Source: Chloroflexota bacterium | GTDB taxonomy: Bacteria; Chloroflexota; Anaerolineae; J036; Brachytrichaceae | Assembly: GCA_023382055.1 (NCBI GenBank) | Contig: JAMCQN010000001.1 | Location: 1 to 51,005, forward strand | Direction: 5' to 3' | DNA length: 51,005 nucleotides | Shown here: piece after piece, positions 39,200-47,416 of the stretch | Layout of the letters: each line of letters begins with the position of its first letter | Numbering within the stretch: the first letter of the stretch is position 1 | Notes under the pieces: model-generated | Databases searched by the model: none | Seen by the model: only the letters and a program-made list of their open reading frames with translations | What the model was told of the DNA's origin: nothing | Made by a program: the position numbers and the translations under genes

Positions 39200-42079
39200 A
39201 TGAGTCAGAGAATCTCAGCCACCCGCCCCAAGCTGATATTGATCGATGGGCACTCACTGGCATATCGCGCCTTTTTCGCATCGGCGCGCACGCAGACTTT
39301 CTCTGTCAAGCACCCGGATGGAAGCGACGAACTGACGGGCGCCGTGTACTTCTTCACGAACATGCTGCTGAAGGTCTGGAAGCAGGAGCAGCCGGATTAC
39401 ATTGCCGTCGCATTCGATGTCGGCAAAACTTTCCGCGATGAGCTTTTCCCCGCATACAAGGGCACGCGCGCTAAAATGCCGGATGAGTTGATCTCACAGA
39501 TGAAACGCATCCAGCAAGTGGTGACAGCGCTGGGCGTGCCCATCTTTACCGCCGAGAACTACGAGGCTGATGACGTCCTCGGCACGCTTTCCATGCGCGG
39601 CAGCGCCGAGGGTATGGATGTCATCCTGGTGACCGGAGATCGCGACGCGCTCCAGTTGGTGCAACCCCACATCACGGTCCTGACATCCGGGCGCTCGTTC
39701 GACGACACCATTGTCTACGATGAAGCCGAAGTGCTTGCACGCTACGGGATTCGCACCGACCAGATGATCGACTATAAAGCGCTTATCGGCGACACTTCCG
39801 ATAACGTGCCGGGCGTGAAGGGCATCGGCGAGAAGACGGCTCAGGCATTATTGCAGCAGTATGGTTCGCTTGACGCGATATACGATCATCTGGATGAAGT
39901 CATGCCGAAACGGGCCAAAACGGCTCTCGAGGAGAATAAGGATATTGCCTATCTCAGCCGCGACCTCGTCACCATTCGCACGAATGTCCCGATTGAGGTG
40001 GAATGGGAATCCTGCAAAGCCGAGGTCGATTACCGCCGTACATTGAACCTGTTTCGCGAGTTGGAGTTCAGTAGCCTGATCCGGCGCATCCCCGTCGCGC
40101 AGCGCGAGGCGGAGGCAGCTCAGGGAGACACGGAGCGTACCGAGTCCGGCGGCCAACTTGGCCTGTTTGCCGGCAGCGATCTGCAACCCGTGAGCGCCAA
40201 AACGACGCTCACCAGCGCACAGACGCCTGTCCCTGTTCCGGGCAACGTACCGACACACACCCGTCTGGTGGATAGCGATGAATCGTACAAGGAATTGCTC
40301 GAGGGCTTGAACCAGGCGGATCGCATTGCGTTCGATACGGAAACGACCAGCCCGGACCCGCTGCGTTCTGAACTGGTCGGCGTCTCACTCACCTACCGCG
40401 AAGGCGAAGCCTGGTATGTGCCTTGCGACACCAGACCGCACAGCGATGGCGTCTATCACATCGACCCGACGTCGATCAAAATGGAGCCGCTTGCGCGCGC
40501 CCTGCGGCGCAGCGATACCCAACTGATGGCGCACAACGCCAAATTCGACCTGGAAGTGCTGCAAGGCGTTGGCATTACCGTCGATAAACCCGTGTTCGAC
40601 ACGATGGTCGCGCAGTTCCTGTGCGATCCCGGCAGCCCGTCGCTGGGCCTCAAGCAACTGGCATTCTCCTATCTCGGCTGGCAGATGACCCACATCGACG
40701 AGTTGATCGGCAAGGGCAGGAACCAGATCACCATGCGGGACGTTCCGGTGGAGCGCGTGGCGCCTTATGCCTCCGCCGACGCCGATGCGACCTGGCGCCT
40801 GGCCGCGCTGCTGGAACCCATCCTGCGCCAGCGCAACCAGGAACGATTGTTCCACGAGGTTGAATTGCCGCTCATCCATGTGCTGATCGACATGGAGATG
40901 ACCGGCGTGGCGCTGGACGTGAAGTATCTGGCGTCGCTATCGATCGAGATAACCGAGAAAATGCACGGCCTGGAGCGGGATATCTATAACAGCGCCGGGA
41001 CCGTTTTCAACATCAACTCCACACAACAATTGTCCGATGTTTTGTTTGGCCGGCTGCAACTGCCAACACAAGGTCTCCGCAAGACCGCCGGCGGCGCTTT
41101 CTCAACCGCCGCCGACGTACTGGAGACATTGCAGGATAAACATGCGATCATACCGCTCATTCTGCAGCACCGTGAACTAAGCAAACTGAAAGGCACCTAT
41201 GTGGATGCGCTGCCGGCGTTGATCAACCCGAATACGGGCCGGTTGCACACCGATTACAACCAGGCCGGCGCGGTAACCGGCCGATTGTCGTCATCCAATC
41301 CAAACCTGCAGAACATCCCGATCAAATCGGAGATCGGCAGGCGGGTGCGCAAAGCCTTCATCCCGCGCAAGGGCTGGCGCCTGATCAGCGCCGACTACTC
41401 ACAGGTCGAACTGCGCATCCTGGCGCACCTGGCCGATGACACCACACTCAAGGCCGCTTTCGCTCGCGGCGAGGATATTCACGCCACTACCGCCGCCGCT
41501 ATCTACGACACGCCTCTCAAGGAAGTGTCTGCCATGCAGCGCAGCTTCGCCAAGCGCATCAATTTCGGCATCGCGTATGGCATGGGCGCATTTGCGCTGG
41601 CGCAGAGCACCGGCATGTCGCAAACTGAAGCGCTGGATTTCATCCGCAAGTATTTCGAGCGCTTCCCGCGCGTGCGCGCCTGGCTCGATGAAACAAAACA
41701 GAAAGCGGTTCAAGTCGGTTACGTGGAAACCGTGTTAGGCAGACGGCGTTACTTCCCCGAGCTGCAGGGGAGCGACACACGCATGAACGATCAATCCCGG
41801 CGGCGGGCGGAACGCGAAGCAATCAATCACCCCGTACAGGGCTCAGCCGCCGATATCATGAAAATAGCTATGATCAAGACCTATCGCGCCATGCAGCAGG
41901 GCGGCTACCAGGCCAAACTCATGCTGCAGGTGCATGACGAACTTGTCCTCGAATGCCCCACTAATGAAGTCGAAGTGATCAGCGGGCTGGTTAAGGACGA
42001 AATGGAAAATGCCTATCCGTTGAGCGTAAAGCTGCGCGCGGACGTGGCCATCGGTAAAAACTGGGACGAAGTGGAGTAG
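39200..42079 (+). CDS. polA: DNA polymerase I
   Basis: A 959-residue family A polymerase for gap filling and primer removal. Three domains are present: 5'-nuclease (residues 10-300, with GDRDALQLV and GVKGIGEKTA), a 3'-5' exonuclease with an intact D-x-E in FDTETTS (about 376) plus DLEVLQGVG and SADADATWRL, and the polymerase with motif A SADYSQVELRILAHL (about 729), motif B RSFAKRINFGIAYGMG (about 779) and motif C LQVHDELVLE (about 910). A linker of about 60 residues (310-360) separates the first two. All proofreading acids seem kept, unlike in many thermophile Taq-type enzymes. ATG 39200 begins the family N-terminus. Confidence 0.97.
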   Translation: MSQRISATRPKLILIDGHSLAYRAFFASARTQTFSVKHPDGSDELTGAVYFFTNMLLKVWKQEQPDYIAVAFDVGKTFRDELFPAYKGTRAKMPDELISQMKRIQQVVTALGVPIFTAENYEADDVLGTLSMRGSAEGMDVILVTGDRDALQLVQPHITVLTSGRSFDDTIVYDEAEVLARYGIRTDQMIDYKALIGDTSDNVPGVKGIGEKTAQALLQQYGSLDAIYDHLDEVMPKRAKTALEENKDIAYLSRDLVTIRTNVPIEVEWESCKAEVDYRRTLNLFRELEFSSLIRRIPVAQREAEAAQGDTERTESGGQLGLFAGSDLQPVSAKTTLTSAQTPVPVPGNVPTHTRLVDSDESYKELLEGLNQADRIAFDTETTSPDPLRSELVGVSLTYREGEAWYVPCDTRPHSDGVYHIDPTSIKMEPLARALRRSDTQLMAHNAKFDLEVLQGVGITVDKPVFDTMVAQFLCDPGSPSLGLKQLAFSYLGWQMTHIDELIGKGRNQITMRDVPVERVAPYASADADATWRLAALLEPILRQRNQERLFHEVELPLIHVLIDMEMTGVALDVKYLASLSIEITEKMHGLERDIYNSAGTVFNINSTQQLSDVLFGRLQLPTQGLRKTAGGAFSTAADVLETLQDKHAIIPLILQHRELSKLKGTYVDALPALINPNTGRLHTDYNQAGAVTGRLSSSNPNLQNIPIKSEIGRRVRKAFIPRKGWRLISADYSQVELRILAHLADDTTLKAAFARGEDIHATTAAAIYDTPLKEVSAMQRSFAKRINFGIAYGMGAFALAQSTGMSQTEALDFIRKYFERFPRVRAWLDETKQKAVQVGYVETVLGRRRYFPELQGSDTRMNDQSRRRAEREAINHPVQGSAADIMKIAMIKTYRAMQQGGYQAKLMLQVHDELVLECPTNEVEVISGLVKDEMENAYPLSVKLRADVAIGKNWDEVE

Positions 42080-42107
42080 CGCCGCCCGGGCAGTTGACAA
42101 GCACAAT

Positions 42108-43124
42108 ATGGAACATTTTACGAACCGCGCATTACGCACACTCGTATTGCCGCTGGCGGTCGTCGCTTTACTGCTATCCGCCTGTTCTGCAGATAGCGCG
42201 CGATCCGCATCTGATTTCGTCGGCGGAACAGTGACGCCCAGCCCGGAGATCCAGGCGACGATCAGCGGGACTACCACGCCGGTCATTGTCAATTCCATGC
42301 CCACCTTGACTCCCAGCCCGACGGAAAAACCCAGCACAGCCGGGTTAGCTGCGCGTGTCAACGGGCAGGATATCACGCTGGCGCAGTTCAATGCCGAGAT
42401 GGCGCGCTACCTGGCTGCTGACCCCGCTTCACCGGACCCGCAGAGCGCAGATGGCAAGGCTCTTGCAGCGCAACTTCAGGACAGCGTGTTATCGGCGCTG
42501 ATCGACCGTATGGTCATCGCACAGGAAGCCCAACGCAACAATATTACGGTGACGGACAAGCAGATCGACGAGGAAATCGCATCACTGGTCCAGATTCGCG
42601 GCGGTCGCGATCAGTTCGACCAATGGCTGGCCCACAACAAACAAACCGAACAGGACCTGCGCGACTCTATACGCAACGAATTGCTTGCCGATATGATGCG
42701 CGACCGTATCGTCGAGCAATTGCCGCGCACAGCGGATTATGTGCACGCCTATCACATTGTGGTGGCGACCCAGGCCGAAGCGCAGAATGCTCTGGCGCGT
42801 CTCAAAAACGGGACTAAGTTTTCAGCCCTCGCGCTATCGATTTCGATTGATGACAGCACGCGAGCCGATGGCGGCGACCTCGGCTGGTTTACGCACGGCA
42901 CGGGCGCCGTGGTCTGGTCGGAAGTCGAAGATGCCGCATTCAAGTTGAGCCCGGGCCAGTTGAGCCCCATCGTCCATAGTCCCATTGGATATCACATCAT
43001 CAAAGTCGTGGACCGCCAGACTATGGCGCTGACACCGGATGATATGGCCTATGTCCAGCAGGCCGCCGTGGAACAGTGGATGAATCGCCTCATCACCAAC
43101 TCCAAGATTGAGAAGTTTATCTGA
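42108..43124 (+). CDS. PpiC-type peptidyl-prolyl isomerase lipoprotein
   Basis: A 338-residue PrsA/SurA-like foldase. Signal peptide LVLPLAVVALLLSAC with lipobox Cys at about 27 anchors it to the outside of the membrane. A Thr/Pro linker and a SurA-N-like helical part (LAAQLQDSVLSALIDRMVIA, about 120-139) follow, then the parvulin domain (about 205-315) with HIVVATQAEA, GGDLGWFTHG and SPIGYHIIKV. It helps exported proteins fold. It starts 28 bases after polA and ends nine bases before the sugar isomerase, so the three form a run in one direction. Confidence 0.9.
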   Translation: MEHFTNRALRTLVLPLAVVALLLSACSADSARSASDFVGGTVTPSPEIQATISGTTTPVIVNSMPTLTPSPTEKPSTAGLAARVNGQDITLAQFNAEMARYLAADPASPDPQSADGKALAAQLQDSVLSALIDRMVIAQEAQRNNITVTDKQIDEEIASLVQIRGGRDQFDQWLAHNKQTEQDLRDSIRNELLADMMRDRIVEQLPRTADYVHAYHIVVATQAEAQNALARLKNGTKFSALALSISIDDSTRADGGDLGWFTHGTGAVVWSEVEDAAFKLSPGQLSPIVHSPIGYHIIKVVDRQTMALTPDDMAYVQQAAVEQWMNRLITNSKIEKFI

Positions 43125-43132
43125 GCGCCTCG

Positions 43133-44194
43133 ATGAATGACCTGGATCAACCCGCCATATACAACCGTGTGGACAAGGCGGAGATGCATCTGCGTCTCGC
43201 CGGTTTGCCGGACCAGGTCGGCAGCGCTTATCACTCGGCACGATTATTCGCGAGTACACTGGGCGAGTACAGTATCCAGAGGATCATCATTGCAGCAATG
43301 GGCGGGTCGGCAATAGGAGCGGCATTTGCGCAGGCGACCTGTCTGTCCGTTGCCTCCGCGCCAATCATCGTTTGGCGAAACTACGATCTGCCCGCCTACG
43401 CGACCGGCCCCGATACGTTGGTGATTGCTTCATCCAAGTCGGGCGATACCGAGGAAACCCTCAGCGCCTGTGAAACCGCCATGACCCGCCAGTGCCGTGT
43501 GATTGCGCTGACAACCGGCGGCAGGCTGGCTGAACTCGCCCGCGACCGGCAGGTCCCTTGCTTCCGCTTTGTCGCGGAACATACACCCAGAGAGGCCGTC
43601 GCCTGGCTCAGCTTACCGGTCATCGCTATCCTCGCGGCGTTGAAAGTCATTCCTGACCCGGCGAACGACGTGGATGAGACTGTCGCGGTACTGCGTGATG
43701 GCGCGCGGAAACTCGGCATCGACTCGCCCACTGCGCGCAATCCAGCCAAGCGCATGGCCGGACAGGTGGTTCAACGCCTGCCCATCATCTACGGATCGGG
43801 TCTACTGGCACCGGTCGCGCAGCGCTGGAAGAGCGTCCTCAATGAAAACGCAAAAATGCTGGCGGCTTGCGACGAGATGCCGGAGCTCGACCACAACACG
43901 ATTGTCGGGTATGAGCATGACGATCAGATATGGCGGCGCAGCATCGTAATCCAACTGCGCTGTAACGCCGATCATCCGCGCGTCGCAGCGCGGTACGACC
44001 TGACCACCCGGCTGATGCTTGAGGCGGGCATCAACCAGGACACCATCCGCGCGCGCGGCGGTAGCGCGCTGGCACAGTTATTCTCACTGGTGCAATACGG
44101 GGACTGGGTCAGCTACTACGCCGCCGTGATGTCGGACATCGATCCAACGCCGACTGCGGTTCTCGACCGTTTGAAACAGGAAATGGATGCGTAG
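43133..44194 (+). CDS. Bifunctional phosphoglucose/phosphomannose isomerase
   Basis: A 353-residue SIS-domain enzyme interconverting glucose-6-, fructose-6- and mannose-6-phosphate, linking sugar uptake to glycan precursors. The first SIS domain has AAMGGSAIGA (about 54-63), then SSKSGDTEETLSA (about 98-110), the phosphate-binding loop. LDHNTIVGYEHD (about 250) is the conserved segment of the archaeal-bacterial bifunctional type, which is shorter than classical Pgi. The ATG at 43133 lies nine bases after the foldase gene. The mannose branch could feed the neighbouring glycosyltransferases. Confidence 0.88.
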   Translation: MNDLDQPAIYNRVDKAEMHLRLAGLPDQVGSAYHSARLFASTLGEYSIQRIIIAAMGGSAIGAAFAQATCLSVASAPIIVWRNYDLPAYATGPDTLVIASSKSGDTEETLSACETAMTRQCRVIALTTGGRLAELARDRQVPCFRFVAEHTPREAVAWLSLPVIAILAALKVIPDPANDVDETVAVLRDGARKLGIDSPTARNPAKRMAGQVVQRLPIIYGSGLLAPVAQRWKSVLNENAKMLAACDEMPELDHNTIVGYEHDDQIWRRSIVIQLRCNADHPRVAARYDLTTRLMLEAGINQDTIRARGGSALAQLFSLVQYGDWVSYYAAVMSDIDPTPTAVLDRLKQEMDA

Positions 44195-44203
44195 CGCACA
44201 CCC

Positions 44204-44782
44204 TCAGGTACGCGTCTGGTTATAAACGTGTACGACACGCTGAATCGCCGTCGTCGTGCTGAGAATGGCCAACAGCCAGACCGTGATCACCGGCTGGTTC
44301 AACAGCAGGCCGACCGCCAGCAGCAGGAAGCGGCCAAGCCGGCTGAACAGACCGACCTTGCACTCGATGTCAAGCCCCTCCGCACGCGCACGCGTATAAC
44401 TCACCATGAAGGAACCCACCATGGCGGCAAACGCGACCAGCACGGAGAGGGCGTCGGCGCGCTGTATAAAGAGCGCAGCCAGCCCGATGAGCAGGGCCGC
44501 CTCCGCGACCCGGTCGAGTGTCGAGTCGAAGAAGGCCCCAAATCTGCTCTGTTTCTGTGTGGCGCGCGCCAGGGCGCCGTCGATCGCATCAAACGGCATT
44601 CCGATAAACGTCATGACGACGCCGCCCCATATGACCTGTCCGAGGCCGATCAGTATCCCAGCCACGACGTTGATGAGGAGGCCCAGAAACGTCAAAGCGT
44701 TGGGAGATATGCCGGTTCTGGCAAGGGCGCTGACGACCGGGTCAAGGATAAAGCGCGTGTGTTTACGCGCCCATGCTTCCAT
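44204..44782 (-). CDS. CDP-alcohol phosphatidyltransferase, probably inositol lipid synthesis
   Basis: A 192-residue membrane enzyme with six helices. The family motif D-x2-D-G-x2-A-R-x8-G-x3-D-x3-D is complete: DAIDGALAR at about 65-73, then GAFFDSTLDR at about 82-91. The last aspartate is the catalytic base that displaces CMP. The family includes PgsA and phosphatidylinositol-phosphate synthases. Because an inositol-1-phosphate synthase gene lies 62 bases upstream on the same strand, the likely acceptor is inositol-1-phosphate, giving phosphatidylinositol phosphate; glycerol-3-phosphate is the alternative. The 3' end faces the isomerase gene nine bases away. Confidence 0.88.
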   Translation of the reverse strand: MEAWARKHTRFILDPVVSALARTGISPNALTFLGLLINVVAGILIGLGQVIWGGVVMTFIGMPFDAIDGALARATQKQSRFGAFFDSTLDRVAEAALLIGLAALFIQRADALSVLVAFAAMVGSFMVSYTRARAEGLDIECKVGLFSRLGRFLLLAVGLLLNQPVITVWLLAILSTTTAIQRVVHVYNQTRT

Positions 44783-44844
44783 ATTGGGTAGCCAGAATCG
44801 AATGGAGAGCGCGATACACAGCGCTCTCCATTCCTGCTGACTGT

Positions 44845-45960
44845 TTATTCGCCCTTGATAAAGGCTTCCACTTTCGCGTGCGCTTCGTCGTCGATAAACT
44901 GCTCGGGCGGCGACTTCATAAAGTAAGACGATGGCGCGACCAGCGCGCCCGTCAAGCCGCGATCCATGCCGATCTTGGCGCAGCGCACCGCATCGATCAC
45001 AACGCCTGCGCTGTTAGGGCTGTCCCACACTTCCAACTTGAGTTCAGCCAGCAATGGCACATCGCCGAAAGTTGTGCCTTCCATGCGTATGTAGCAGAAC
45101 TTGCGGTCGGTTAACCACGGCACATAGTCGCTTGGACCGACATGGACATTGTCCGGATTCATCTCATACGGTATCTGGGAAGTCACCGAGTTCGTCTTGC
45201 TGATTTTCTTGGACTCCAGTCGTTCGCGTTCGAGCATATTCATGAAGTCCGTGTTGCCGCCGAAGTTCAACTGGTAAGTGCGATCGACGCGCACGCCGCG
45301 ATCGACAAATAGATGCGCCAGCATGCGGTGAGTGATCGTCGCGCCGACCTGGCTCTTGATGTCGTCGCCGATTACCAGGGAACCTGCCTCTTCGAAACGG
45401 CGTTGCCAGTAGTGCTCGCGCGCGATGAAGACGGGGATACAGTTAACCAGGCCGCAGCCCGCCTGTAGAATCTGCTCCACATACCACTTGGTGGCCTGTT
45501 CGCTGCCTACGGGCAGGTAATTTATGACCACATCCGTCTGTGTGTCTTTGAGAATTTTTACGATATCGGCGGTCTCCCCCGGCGCCTTTTTGATGATGCG
45601 CGAAAGATACTTGCCCAGCCCATCATGGGTCATGCCGCGATAAACGCAGCAGCCCATGTAGGGCACGTCGGAGAATTTGATCGTGTTATTGGGCGCAGTA
45701 AATATCGCTTCGCTGAGATCTTTGCCGACTTTATTTGAATCGATATCAAACGCGGCGGTGAACTCGATATCGCTGACGTGATATCCACCCAGGCGCACGT
45801 GCATCAAACCGGGCACCCGGTCGGTGTCTTTGGCATTGCGATAATATTGCACGCCCTGCACTAAAGCACTGGCGCAGTTTCCCGCGCCAATGATCGCCAC
45901 GCGCACTTTCTTGCCGCTCCTAGTTTTGACCTCATTGCTGGCTTCAGACTGATTGTCCAT
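44845..45960 (-). CDS. ino1: Myo-inositol-1-phosphate synthase
   Basis: A 371-residue NAD-dependent enzyme turning glucose-6-phosphate into inositol-1-phosphate, of the short actinobacterial/archaeal type. [20 protein letters not shown] (about 22-41) is the NAD loop; [19 protein letters not shown] (about 140-158) and [17 protein letters not shown] (about 199-215) hold the conserved active-site residues; [12 protein letters not shown] is the catalytic-domain signature. It lies upstream of the phosphatidyltransferase gene on the same strand, so the pair likely makes an inositol phospholipid, which is uncommon in bacteria. Confidence 0.95.
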   Translation of the reverse strand: MDNQSEASNEVKTRSGKKVRVAIIGAGNCASALVQGVQYYRNAKDTDRVPGLMHVRLGGYHVSDIEFTAAFDIDSNKVGKDLSEAIFTAPNNTIKFSDVPYMGCCVYRGMTHDGLGKYLSRIIKKAPGETADIVKILKDTQTDVVINYLPVGSEQATKWYVEQILQAGCGLVNCIPVFIAREHYWQRRFEEAGSLVIGDDIKSQVGATITHRMLAHLFVDRGVRVDRTYQLNFGGNTDFMNMLERERLESKKISKTNSVTSQIPYEMNPDNVHVGPSDYVPWLTDRKFCYIRMEGTTFGDVPLLAELKLEVWDSPNSAGVVIDAVRCAKIGMDRGLTGALVAPSSYFMKSPPEQFIDDEAHAKVEAFIKGE

Positions 45961-46023
45961 CGTATCGTTCCTTTTCTATTGCAAGAGATGAAATTGAGTA
46001 TCGTTTTGCGTCACAGAGCAAAC

Positions 46024-46164
46024 CGTTCGAACGCCGAGCCAATACCCGCCCGAATAGCTTTATCTGACTTTCTGACTATTGCCTAAGGTATGAACACCGC
46101 TTCTAGTCCATCGGTGCGCAATGTTGGCCGACGAATTATAATCGTTCATACTGAACACGTTCAG
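46024..46164. promoter_or_regulatory. Divergent promoter region with GTTC/GAAC dyads
   Basis: The 289-base gap between ino1 and the S1 gene should hold both promoters. TATAAT at 46137-46142 is a perfect -10 box for the rightward gene, without a clear -35. Just after it, GTTCA-TAC-TGAAC-AC-GTTCAG (about 46145-46164) contains two overlapping dyads, and CGTTCGAACG, a perfect palindrome, is at 46024-46033. They may be operators for one unknown regulator. Confidence 0.4.
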
Positions 46165-46249
46165 CTATGCGGCTGGAACTACGGCTTGCACTGCTGAGGG
46201 CGAACACACATGGCAAACTCGATGAAACAACAAAAGGAGCTAGGTTGGA

Positions 46250-47290
46250 ATGGACTACCCGCCTGAGGACTTGGAACTCGACAATGGCTACTGGCAATCG
46301 CTGCTTGAAGATGTGGAAGCCTGGGACGCCGAGCGTCCCTCTTCTGTAGTGAATGCTGTCAACGGGAATCACTGGCAAGAAACGGAAAAACGCACGGAGT
46401 CCATGCCCGAAACTCCGGGAATGTCATCGCGCTTCCCCAGAACAGAATCGAACATGAAACCCCCGGAACCGCCTACGGCGGAAATGTGGGAGCTCCTGCA
46501 TGAAGCGATGGATCGCGGGACGACGCTTGAAGTGGAAGCGATCGGGTGCAATCGAGGCGGCCTGATTGTTCGATATCACACGCTGCGCGGCTTTATTCCT
46601 TCGTCTCATCTGGCGATCATATCGCCGGAGATGGATGAACCCGCCAGGCGTACTACGCTGGCTCAACAGGTCGGTCAGCAGATTCTCACACGCGTCATTG
46701 AATTGGACCCTGAACGCGACAGGATCGTGTTTTCCGAGCGCGCCGTTACCGAGGAAATCGATGCCGAACCGCCGTCGCTGCTGCGCGAGATTCGGGCGGG
46801 CGAGACGCGGCACGGACGAGTAACCAATTTGACGGCCTTCGGCGCGTTTGTCGATCTGGGAGGATATGAGGGCCTCGTGCACGTCAGCGAAATCTCGTGG
46901 AGCCGCGTAGGGCATCCGCGCGACGTGTTAAGCATCGGGCAGCCCGTGCAGGTCTACGTGATGAGCGTTGACCCCGATGAAGGACGCGTCGCGCTCAGTC
47001 TGAAGCGCACGAAACAGGATCCATGGCACGGCATTGAACAGCGCTATCATGTCGGCCAGATCGTGAAAGGTATCGTGACCAATGTGGTCGATTTCGGCGT
47101 CTTTGTCAAAGTAGAAGACGACCTGGAAGGGCTCATCCACGTCAGTGAGTTGGCCGAAGGCAACTTCCTGCATCCACGGAATATCGTGCGGGAAGGGGAA
47201 ATGGTCACGGGGCGCGTGATCGGCGTGGACGGCAGCCTGCACCGGTTGGCATTAAGCTTGCGCAACGTCAACCCCCCATCGCCGACATAG
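46250..47290 (+). CDS. Triple S1-domain RNA-binding protein (ribosomal protein S1-like)
   Basis: A 346-residue protein with an acidic, disordered start (about 1-70) and three S1 folds: a divergent one at about 84-165 (GTTLEVEAIGCNRGGLIVRY), and two canonical ones at about 184-255 (RHGRVTNLTAFGAFVDLGGYEGLVHVSE is spread over 185-212) and 267-340 (VKGIVTNVVDFGVFVKVEDD). This is the layout of the shorter S1 homologues that bind mRNA at the ribosome. AGGAG at 46235-46239 precedes ATG 46250. The region before it carries the TATAAT box. It is likely essential, or a general RNA chaperone. Confidence 0.88.
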   Translation: MDYPPEDLELDNGYWQSLLEDVEAWDAERPSSVVNAVNGNHWQETEKRTESMPETPGMSSRFPRTESNMKPPEPPTAEMWELLHEAMDRGTTLEVEAIGCNRGGLIVRYHTLRGFIPSSHLAIISPEMDEPARRTTLAQQVGQQILTRVIELDPERDRIVFSERAVTEEIDAEPPSLLREIRAGETRHGRVTNLTAFGAFVDLGGYEGLVHVSEISWSRVGHPRDVLSIGQPVQVYVMSVDPDEGRVALSLKRTKQDPWHGIEQRYHVGQIVKGIVTNVVDFGVFVKVEDDLEGLIHVSELAEGNFLHPRNIVREGEMVTGRVIGVDGSLHRLALSLRNVNPPSPT

Positions 47291-47345
47291 CGCGACCGCA
47301 AACCCATATAACCTGATAGGACTGAATAAGGTGGCTATCCCGGTC

Positions 47346-47376
47346 GATATCCGGCTTCCAGTGGAAGCCGGATATC
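47346..47376. repeat. Perfect 31-base palindrome before ftsK
   Basis: Arms GATATCCGGCTTCCA and TGGAAGCCGGATATC around a single G. It lies 56 bases after the S1 gene's stop and 40 before ftsK. No U-run follows. The plan (two long perfect arms, a tiny loop, pyrimidine CTTC next to the loop) resembles the palindromes at 3740 and 31303, though the sequence differs. Confidence 0.65.
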
Positions 47377-47416
47377 TGCGCGGCTCATAATTTCGATAAC
47401 GGATTTCCTGCTCACT

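Noticed and set aside
46151-46164. LexA box
   Set aside because: GAAC and GTTC are separated by two bases, not the four of the Bacillus-type SOS box.
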